Assembly: GCA_030731695.1 (NCBI GenBank)
Contig: JANQTK010000145.1
Coordinates: 1 to 5,009, forward strand
From: Polaribacter sp.
Lineage (GTDB): Bacteria > Bacteroidota > Bacteroidia > Flavobacteriales > Flavobacteriaceae
DNA: 5,009 bases
Direction of reading: 5' to 3'
The stretch's first letter is position 1. Every line of letters starts with the position of its first letter. Below are positions 1 through 4,126 of this stretch, piece after piece. The notes beneath the pieces are model-generated. The model saw only the letters and a program-made list of their open reading frames with translations. It searched no databases and had not been told where the DNA came from. Position numbers and translations under genes: made by a program.

Positions 1-470
1 GAAATAATTTTGATATGCGCCCCAACTTTGATAGACAAGCGTCTTTTGAATTTCCGATCCACAGGATTTATCAATAACTTCTTGATATCATCTAAATTCA
101 CCATCAAATCTGTTTTTTGTGGTTGATTTTTTTTGAATTGTTTTACGGCATTTGCCAATTCGTCTTCATCAATAGGTTTCAGTAAATAATCAATAGAATT
201 CAGTTTGAAGGCTCGCAATGCATATTCATCATACGCCGTTGTAAAAATAATGGCACTCTTTACCTCTATTTCTTCAAAAATTTCGAAAGACAATCCGTCA
301 GACAACTGAATGTCTAAAAAAATCAATTCAGGATGTTCATTGTTTTGCAACCAGTGTAAAGATTCCTCAACAGAATGTAACATTTCTTGAACCTCAATAT
401 CCAAAGTGGCTAACATTCTGCTGAGTCTCCTTGCAGCTGGTTTTTCGTCTTCAATGATGACTACTTTCAT
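1..470 (-). CDS. LytTR-family response regulator (3' part outside window)
   Basis: Cytoplasmic DNA-binding response regulator, partner of the histidine kinase upstream in the same operon. It starts MKVVIIEDEKPAARR. The receiver domain spans about residues 1-115: acidic pocket E7/D8, phospho-acceptor D53 in LIFLDIQLSDG, switch T77/T78 in FTTAYDEYA, and K98-P99 in YLLKPID. A linker rich in Lys/Gln follows, then a segment reading KRRLSIKVGAHIKII at about 142-156, typical of the first strand of a LytTR domain. The frame is open to the window edge, so roughly the last 90-100 residues are missing (family length about 230-250). It starts 2 bp after the stop of the preceding 2TM gene, with no room for its own promoter. 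LytTR regulators bind paired direct repeats, and such a pair lies upstream of the operon (2981-3010). Family assignment is firm; the target genes are inferred. Confidence 0.93.
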   Translation of the reverse strand, partial: MKVVIIEDEKPAARRLSRMLATLDIEVQEMLHSVEESLHWLQNNEHPELIFLDIQLSDGLSFEIFEEIEVKSAIIFTTAYDEYALRAFKLNSIDYLLKPIDEDELANAVKQFKKNQPQKTDLMVNLDDIKKLLINPVDRKFKRRLSIKVGAHIKII

Positions 471-472
471 GT

Positions 473-814
473 TTATCTATTTACTTTTTTATATAAATCA
501 TTTTCTTTTTCCATGTATTCTTTGATTTTTCGCTCTTCCCAATCTCTTCCGAAACCAATTGATTTAAAACCAAAAACACTCAACCAATGAAAAAACATTC
601 CTATACCCCAAAAGAGAAATGTAGAGTATACTCCAAATCCTGATATTGCTTCTACCAAACTATCACCACTTCTTAAATTCCCATAAATAGCTGTACCACT
701 GATAAATAGATTGATTACAATAAAAACAACCAAATGCGTGTAAAAACCTTTTATTTCTTTGACACGCTTTTTAGCGCGAATGTAACTTTGTTCTGTTTTA
801 AAATTTTGTTCCAT
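473..814 (-). CDS. 2TM-domain small membrane protein (113 aa)
   Basis: Small integral membrane protein made almost entirely of one 2TM domain (the family named for two transmembrane helices). A charged amphipathic N-terminal segment (about 10-24, RAKKRVKEIKGFY) is followed by helix 1 at about 25-45, a polar loop containing NLRSGDS, helix 2 at about 62-82 with WGIGMFFHWL, and a charged cytoplasmic-type tail GRDWEERKIKEYMEKE. The family's function is unknown; it is often found beside or fused to Bacteroidota sensor kinases and LytTR regulators, so a role in sensing or modulating the kinase is an inference. It is clearly paralogous to the gene just upstream and to the C terminus of the kinase. 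The loop is longer than in the neighbour, which accounts for most of the 17-residue length difference. It sits 2 bp after its upstream neighbour and 2 bp before the regulator. Confidence 0.88.
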   Translation of the reverse strand: MEQNFKTEQSYIRAKKRVKEIKGFYTHLVVFIVINLFISGTAIYGNLRSGDSLVEAISGFGVYSTFLFWGIGMFFHWLSVFGFKSIGFGRDWEERKIKEYMEKENDLYKKVNR

Positions 815-816
815 AA

Positions 817-1107
817 TTAATTGTTATTTTGATTCATAAATTCTTTTATTTTTCGGTCTTCCCAATCTTTTCCTAAGCCTATGATTTTAAATCCGAAAAT
901 TCCCAACCAATGAAAAAATAAGCCCAATCCCCAACCCAATGCTGAAAACCAAAACCAATGAAACTCTGGAGTGTATCGTAGGTTTATAAAGGTAATTACT
1001 GAAATTACTAAACAATACACTATTAAATGAATGTAAAAACCTTTGATTTCTTTTACGTGTTTTTGTGCTCTATAATATCTTTCGGACTCTGTAAAATGTG
1101 TTTCCAT
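817..1107 (-). CDS. 2TM-domain small membrane protein (96 aa)
   Basis: Second free-standing 2TM-domain protein of the operon. The layout is an N-terminal charged segment RAQKHVKEIKGFY (13-25), helix 1 at about 26-43, a short loop NLRYTPEFHWFWF, helix 2 at about 55-73 containing WGLGLFFHWLGIFGFK, and the tail LGKDWEDRKIKEFM. The FHWFWF loop resembles the FYWFWF loop in the 2TM domain fused to the kinase, so these two copies look closer to each other than to the 113-aa protein. Gaps to both neighbours are exactly 2 bp (TAA-GT-ATG upstream, TAA-TT-ATG downstream), implying translational coupling. Biochemical function is unknown; an accessory role in the kinase's membrane complex is plausible, possibly by hetero-oligomerising with the kinase's own 2TM domain. 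Confidence 0.88.
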   Translation of the reverse strand: METHFTESERYYRAQKHVKEIKGFYIHLIVYCLVISVITFINLRYTPEFHWFWFSALGWGLGLFFHWLGIFGFKIIGLGKDWEDRKIKEFMNQNNN

Positions 1108-1109
1108 AC

Positions 1110-2462
1110 TTAAAATTTGTTTTGTTGTTCTTTATCCATTAATTCTTTAATTTTTCGTTCTTCCCAATTATCACCAAGGAAAAAAGCATAGTTATTCACT
1201 TCTAAAAAATGAAAAAACAATCCAATTCCCCAACCAAACATCGGAAACCAAAACCAATAAAATCTTGGCATGAATTGCAAATTGATCATAACTAATAAAG
1301 GAATTACAATGCAATAAGAGGCTAAATTTTGATAAAATTCTTTTAACTTTTTTACTTTTTCTACGGCTTTCACGTAATTGCTATTTTCTAAATCTTTTGG
1401 ATACATACTGTTGTTAATTTTATATAAGAGAGGAATCCTCACCTTAAAAGTTTTATTATTATTTTCTATTTGCACACTTTTATGTGTGATTAAACCATAC
1501 CTATCAGCGATGTTTTGCAACCCAACTTTGGTACTTTTACCAATGGCTTCTTTTGGGTTTACATTGTTTTCTATAACCAAATAATCATCCTTTTCATAAA
1601 TACTAATGATGAGTGGTTTTGAAGATGAAACTACATTGTGTTTCACAGCGTTTTCCAACAATAACTGTAACGAAAGTGGCACAATCTTCAACTCTTGATT
1701 GCTTACCGTTTCTGGAATATTGAACTGAACAGCGTCTTCAAAACGCATTCCTAAAAGCTCCATATACGTTTTTGCAAAGGTCAATTCTTCTGTTAACGGA
1801 ATTAAATCTTTGTTTCTTTGCTCCAAAACATATCTGTACACTTTTGATAATTTGGTGGTAAACTTTTCTGCCTGACTTGGATTTTCACTGATTAAACTTG
1901 TTAATACATTCAAACTATTGAATAAAAAATGCGGATCTATTTGATTTTTTAAGGATTCGAATTTGGCTGTTTCAGTTTTTGCAACGATTTGTTGTTGGGT
2001 GCTTTCTTGTTTTATTGATTTTTTCCATTCAACCATAAAGCTTCTTGCATGTAAGAACGCTGAAACTCCGAATGATAAAATAGTATAGAAAAAATGCACC
2101 CAAAGATTATTCCCACTGAAAAAATTATCAGGATTGTTTCCGTTGATTACTATAAAATTGATGTAATCAATCAATAAAACAACCGGAATTGTATATCCAA
2201 TTGTAGCAATAATTCCGATCCAAACTCGCTGATTGGTTTGCTCAACCCAACTCCATTTTTTACTCAATTCGTCATTGATAACGCCTTGTCCAAATCCCAA
2301 TCCAAAAGAATACATTCCAGAAATCAACAAATTATGAGCGATTGCCATGAAAGAAAAATCTTGATTTAAAAGTGTGAAAACAATCGTAAAAATTAAAGTG
2401 ATTTTCAAACTTGTAAAAACACCATCTTTAATGCTATTTCTTAAGGAGATTTTGGTAGCCAT
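1110..2462 (-). CDS. LytS/YehU-type sensor histidine kinase with fused C-terminal 2TM domain (450 aa)
   Basis: Membrane sensor kinase expected to phosphorylate the LytTR regulator encoded at the operon's end. Residues about 15-140 hold four hydrophobic helices (near 18-33, 39-59, 81-105, 121-139). A charged, Gln-rich linker follows, then the His_kinase domain: phospho-acceptor H178 in QIDPHFLFNSLN. The ATPase part has the N box LLLENAVKHN (N271, H275, N276) and the G box VGLQNIADRYG (313-323), ending at about VRIPLL (341-346). After a linker of only about seven residues comes M353 and a complete 2TM domain (about 360-448) with KKLKEFYQNL, helices near 381-397 and 402-420, and GDNWEERKIKELM. 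The kinase core is therefore tethered to the membrane at both ends. I chose ATG at 2462; a TTG at 2471 would add three residues but has no support. It lies 29 bp after the DUF2141 gene and 2 bp before the next 2TM gene. Confidence 0.92.
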   Translation of the reverse strand: MATKISLRNSIKDGVFTSLKITLIFTIVFTLLNQDFSFMAIAHNLLISGMYSFGLGFGQGVINDELSKKWSWVEQTNQRVWIGIIATIGYTIPVVLLIDYINFIVINGNNPDNFFSGNNLWVHFFYTILSFGVSAFLHARSFMVEWKKSIKQESTQQQIVAKTETAKFESLKNQIDPHFLFNSLNVLTSLISENPSQAEKFTTKLSKVYRYVLEQRNKDLIPLTEELTFAKTYMELLGMRFEDAVQFNIPETVSNQELKIVPLSLQLLLENAVKHNVVSSSKPLIISIYEKDDYLVIENNVNPKEAIGKSTKVGLQNIADRYGLITHKSVQIENNNKTFKVRIPLLYKINNSMYPKDLENSNYVKAVEKVKKLKEFYQNLASYCIVIPLLVMINLQFMPRFYWFWFPMFGWGIGLFFHFLEVNNYAFFLGDNWEERKIKELMDKEQQNKF

Positions 2463-2491
2463 AATCAACAATATATTGGTAAAACTCGTTA

Positions 2492-2908
2492 TTAAAATTT
2501 AATCTTTAAAGATACATTTTTCTCTGAAACTGCAAACTTTGCACCCTCAAAAGTTGGAGGACCATACGTCATCACGTTATTAGAAGCGCCATAATCTTCA
2601 GTGGGCATTCCGTTTGGAGAAAAATCCATTTTGTCATTGTCATTTTTGTCATGATAACAAATGATCGCATATTCACCAAAAGGTACATTTTCAAAAGTTA
2701 CGGTACTTTTTCCCTCTACAATTTTGGCATTTGCAGCCTGAATTGGTTTCAGCATAAAAGATGCTTTGTCATACAATGCAAAACCTACTTTTCCAGTATC
2801 AGAAGAAACATTGATTACTTCTGCTGTGATGCTTGCTTTCTCTTGGGCAATTACTGAATTCGTGATGAATAAAACTGCCATTACTACGATTGATGTTACT
2901 AGTTTCAT
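2492..2908 (-). CDS. DUF2141 secreted small protein (138 aa)
   Basis: Exported protein with a Sec signal peptide (MKLVTSIVVMAVLFITNSVIA, cleavage likely after A21). The mature part is a beta-rich domain of the DUF2141 family: GKVGFALYDKASF near 39-51, the strand FENVPFGEYAIICYHD near 72-87, then DKNDNDKMD (87-95), which resembles a calcium-binding loop with D87, N89, N91 and D95, followed by PNGMPTEDYGASNN, the family's most recognisable stretch. The function of the family is unknown. ATG at 2908 is chosen because it begins a proper signal peptide; the frame stays open to 3100, but that extension would bury the signal peptide and cover the promoter region. Being first in a kinase/regulator operon, it may be an extracytoplasmic partner of the kinase or an output of the pathway; both ideas are inference. 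Confidence 0.9.
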   Translation of the reverse strand: MKLVTSIVVMAVLFITNSVIAQEKASITAEVINVSSDTGKVGFALYDKASFMLKPIQAANAKIVEGKSTVTFENVPFGEYAIICYHDKNDNDKMDFSPNGMPTEDYGASNNVMTYGPPTFEGAKFAVSEKNVSLKIKF

Positions 2909-2939
2909 AATTTTTATGTTTTTAAGATTAATGATGCCA

Positions 2940-2947
2940 CAAAAGTG
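2940..2947 (-). promoter_or_regulatory. Candidate Bacteroidota -7 box for the DUF2141-kinase operon
   Basis: The minus strand reads CACTTTTG, one mismatch from the Bacteroidota -7 consensus TAnnTTTG, about 32 bp upstream of the DUF2141 start codon. No clear TTG lies at the -33 position (only a T-run around 2963-2970). A weak -33 region directly downstream of the LytTR-like repeat fits an activator-dependent promoter. The call rests on motif and position only. Confidence 0.4.
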
Positions 2948-2980
2948 CGACAGGATTTCGCTTAAAAAAATTGATTGTAA

Positions 2981-3010
2981 CCGAACTGTCATTTTTAAAG
3001 GATGAATTGT
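2981..3010 (-). promoter_or_regulatory. LytTR-type paired direct repeat (candidate operator)
   Basis: Read on the minus strand, the distal half-site (3010-3002) is ACAATTCAT and the proximal one (2989-2981) is ACAGTTCGG, with exactly 12 bp between them. The published LytTR/AlgR consensus is [TA][AC][CA]GTTN[AG][TG] in pairs spaced by 12 bp. The proximal site matches 9 of 9 positions and the distal site 8 of 9 (A for G). The similarity extends upstream: AATGACAATTC against AATGACAGTTC, 10 of 11 identical with a 21-bp period. The pair lies about 35-70 bp upstream of the candidate -7 box, a normal place for an activator. The operon it precedes ends in a LytTR regulator, so autoregulation is likely. 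Confidence 0.6.
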
Positions 3011-3119
3011 CATTATAGAAAACTCAATATTTTTGATGAAAAAGTATCCTAAAAAAATTACCAAAAATGTATTTATTTCAGTAATTGATACCAAATTCAC
3101 AAATCAATCCTTATTTTAG

Positions 3120-3133
3120 TTACGATTCCGTAA
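3120..3133. repeat. Short perfect dyad TTACG-N4-CGTAA
   Basis: A 14-bp inverted repeat, TTACGATTCCGTAA, with 5-bp arms and a 4-bp centre. It is one of the few G+C-containing spots in an A+T-rich stretch, and its size suits a dimeric regulator. No regulator is assigned; it may be chance. It shares three bases with the next dyad. Confidence 0.3.
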
Positions 3134-3173
3134 AACTTATAAAAAAATAACGCATTTTTAATAATAAGTTTTA
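3131..3173. repeat. 10-bp perfect inverted repeat with nested A/T stem
   Basis: TAAAACTTAT (3131-3140) is exactly inverted as ATAAGTTTTA (3164-3173). Between them, AAAAAT (3143-3148) and ATTTTT (3154-3159) can also pair around AACGC. It could be an operator or a weak hairpin upstream of the arginine leader. Ten perfect pairs is more than expected for a single spot, but A+T-rich DNA makes such dyads common. Confidence 0.35.
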
Positions 3174-3182
3174 AAAAATATA

Positions 3183-3190
3183 TACTTTTA
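3183..3190 (+). promoter_or_regulatory. Weak candidate -7 box toward the arginine operon
   Basis: TACTTTTA matches the Bacteroidota consensus TAnnTTTG at all but the last defined base. It lies just upstream of the foldable element, so transcription starting about 7 bp downstream would include that element and the leader ORF. No TTG is visible at -33, and a second poor match (TACTTTAT) starts at 3189. Low confidence. Confidence 0.25.
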
Positions 3191-3208
3191 CTTTATGATT
3201 CAAGTATT

Positions 3209-3320
3209 AAGAAATAAAAATTACACTTCGATAGTGCCCAGTAAGCGTTTGCGATGCAGACGCTGTTAATCTTTTTCTAAAAGATCGATACTACTAAAGT
3301 GTAACCAATTTTTATTTTTT
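3209..3320 (+). ncRNA. Candidate structured RNA / terminator-like module upstream of the arginine leader
   Basis: The ends pair extensively: 3209-3220 with 3309-3320 (12 bp, one G-U) and 3221-3228 (TTACACTT) with 3297-3304 (AAGTGTAA), interrupted only by a CCAA bulge at 3305-3308. TAGT (3232-3235) can pair with ACTA (3293-3296). Inside are two hairpins: AGCGTTTGC (3244-3252) with GCAGACGCT (3256-3264), nine pairs including one G-U around GAT, and ATCTTTT (3269-3275) with AAAAGAT (3279-3285) around TCT. The 3' edge is T-rich (3309-3321) and stops 2 bp before the leader's ATG. It may be a small RNA with its own terminator, a structured 5' leader, or a palindromic mobile remnant. Strand is uncertain because the arms end in A/T tracts on both sides; plus is chosen from the downstream operon. 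I recognise no known RNA family. Confidence 0.42.
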
Positions 3321-3322
3321 TC

Positions 3323-3415
3323 ATGAAACAATCAACAAAAGCTCATCAACATTTTCAAGTTATTTTATACAATAACAATGTTACAATTTCTCGTCATTTT
3401 ACCACGCGCCCTTAG
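3323..3415 (+). CDS. Putative arginine-operon leader peptide (30 aa)
   Basis: A short ORF directly in front of the arginine operon: ATG at 3323, TAG at 3413-3415. It begins MKQSTKAHQHF and ends ISRHFTTRP. The arginine codons are CGT (codon 24) and CGC (codon 29), close to the stop; C/G-ending arginine codons look unusual in this A+T-rich setting, which would make translation sensitive to charged tRNA-Arg. The penultimate Arg followed by Pro-stop could also slow termination. The stop codon sits in the loop of a short hairpin (CCC-TTA-GGG, 3409-3417), so a ribosome stalled on the last codons would melt it. Amino-acid-responsive leader peptides are a known class; its role here is inferred from position, codons and length. 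No Shine-Dalgarno sequence is seen, as is usual for this phylum. Confidence 0.55.
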   Translation: MKQSTKAHQHFQVILYNNNVTISRHFTTRP

Positions 3416-3485
3416 GGGTATGTGCATCATTACAGAATTAGGTGAGTCCAATTCTACTCTAGAAAAATCGACAAAAAACATTTTT
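3406..3485 (+). promoter_or_regulatory. Possible attenuation region between leader peptide and acyltransferase gene
   Basis: Two alternative small stems follow the leader: GCGC (3406-3409) with GTGC (3422-3425), or the compact CCC-TTA-GGG (3409-3417), and then AGAATT..GG (3434-3442) with CCAATTCT (3448-3455) around TGAGT, with one bulged A. A run of five T lies at 3481-3485, preceded by a weak A/T stem (3463-3468 with 3480-3485). No strong G+C stem abuts the T run, so a classical terminator is not proven; control could act on translation or involve the upstream element at 3209-3320. Confidence 0.3.
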
Positions 3486-3508
3486 AAACTTACTAAATTT
3501 CAATTTCA

Positions 3509-4126
3509 ATGAAAATTGTCATTGCTGATAAAACTCATATTGGATACGCAGAAATTATTTGCAAAACTATTGAAGATGCTGCAAAAGTTAGAGGCACAGG
3601 AATTGCCAAGCGTAAACCAGAATATATTGCCACCAAAATGGAAAATGGCAATGCTGTTATAGCCCTAGATGGTGATAAATTTGCCGGATTTTGCTACATC
3701 GAAAAATGGGGACATGGAAAATTTGTCGCCAATTCAGGATTGATTGTACATCCTGATTATCGAGGATTGGGATTGTCGAAAAAAATCAAACAAGTGATCT
3801 TTGATCATTCCAGAACCAAATTTCCTGATGCTAAAATTTTTAGTATCACTACTGGTTTGGCGGTCATGAAACTCAACACCAGTTTGGGTTATAAACCTGT
3901 TACTTTTTCGGAATTGACAGACGATCAAACTTTTTGGGACGGTTGTCAAACCTGCGTCAACTATGATGTTTTGACAAGAACCAACAGAAAGATGTGTTTG
4001 TGCACAGGCATGTTGTATGACCCAAACAATCAATCAAAAGAAGAACCGAAAAAAATCAAAGAAAAAGTTTTTTATAGATTAAAAAACATGAAACAAAACT
4101 TGTTCTTAAAAAAAGAAAAAAAATGA
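3509..4126 (+). CDS. GNAT-family N-acyltransferase, probable N-acylglutamate synthase of arginine biosynthesis (205 aa)
   Basis: Cytoplasmic acyl-CoA-dependent acyltransferase with a GNAT fold over about residues 1-145. The acyl-CoA pyrophosphate loop is VHPDYRGLGLSKKI (80-93), preceded by the strand NSGLIV and followed by ITTGLAVMKLNTSLGYKPV (113-131), the usual late-GNAT 'N-x-x-x-G-Y' region. The C-terminal extension holds GCQTC (C146, C149) and KMCLC (C163, C165), a four-cysteine set that could bind a metal, and ends in a Lys-rich tail (180-205). Placement first in the operon with an ATGA overlap into argG suggests the committed step, acylation of glutamate. Whether the acyl donor is acetyl-CoA or succinyl-CoA cannot be read from the sequence; some Bacteroidota use succinylated intermediates. 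The start codon can sit in the loop of a weak hairpin (3501-3518). Confidence 0.82.
   Translation: MKIVIADKTHIGYAEIICKTIEDAAKVRGTGIAKRKPEYIATKMENGNAVIALDGDKFAGFCYIEKWGHGKFVANSGLIVHPDYRGLGLSKKIKQVIFDHSRTKFPDAKIFSITTGLAVMKLNTSLGYKPVTFSELTDDQTFWDGCQTCVNYDVLTRTNRKMCLCTGMLYDPNNQSKEEPKKIKEKVFYRLKNMKQNLFLKKEKK

Larger units (their letters stand above)
2909..3322. other. Divergent intergenic region without a convincing protein gene apart from regulatory elements
   Basis: This 414-bp spacer separates the leftward signalling operon from the rightward arginine operon. It is very A+T-rich. It holds the candidate -7 box and LytTR repeats (left side), A+T-rich dyads at 3120-3173, a possible plus-strand -7 box near 3183, and a foldable element at 3209-3320. 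The stretch 3011-3119 shows nothing I can interpret. Short frames here (the upstream extension of the DUF2141 frame to 3100 and plus-strand frames entering from the DUF2141 gene) do not look like proteins. Confidence 0.7.

Noticed and set aside
1378..1584. Plus-strand frame of 68 codons
   Set aside because: Lies antisense within the kinase gene, which has clear motifs. The hydrophobic translation is a by-product of the A+T-rich complement.
2463..2471. TTG start adding three residues to the kinase
   Set aside because: ATG at 2462 is a standard start with a sensible N terminus; no ribosome-binding feature supports the TTG.
2651..3005. Two plus-strand frames overlapping the DUF2141 gene
   Set aside because: Antisense to a recognised protein family, with no domain, signal or neighbour support. 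One also runs through the promoter region.
2909..3100. N-terminal extension of the DUF2141 frame by 64 residues
   Set aside because: It would place the signal peptide in the middle of the protein and would cover the -7 box and LytTR-like repeats. The ATG at 2908 begins a normal signal peptide.
3209..3320. Integron attC-like site or insertion-sequence end
   Set aside because: The paired arms suggested it, but no attC core motifs in the right places, no integrase or transposase, and no target duplication are visible.
3501..3518. Hairpin presenting the acyltransferase ATG in its loop
   Set aside because: Only six A/T-dominated pairs; too weak to propose as a control element by itself. Mentioned only in the gene entry.
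3734..4033. Minus-strand frame of 99 codons
   Set aside because: Antisense to the GNAT gene, whose motifs (VHPDYRGLGLS, GCQTC) are in the other strand's frame. Its translation shows no recognisable features.
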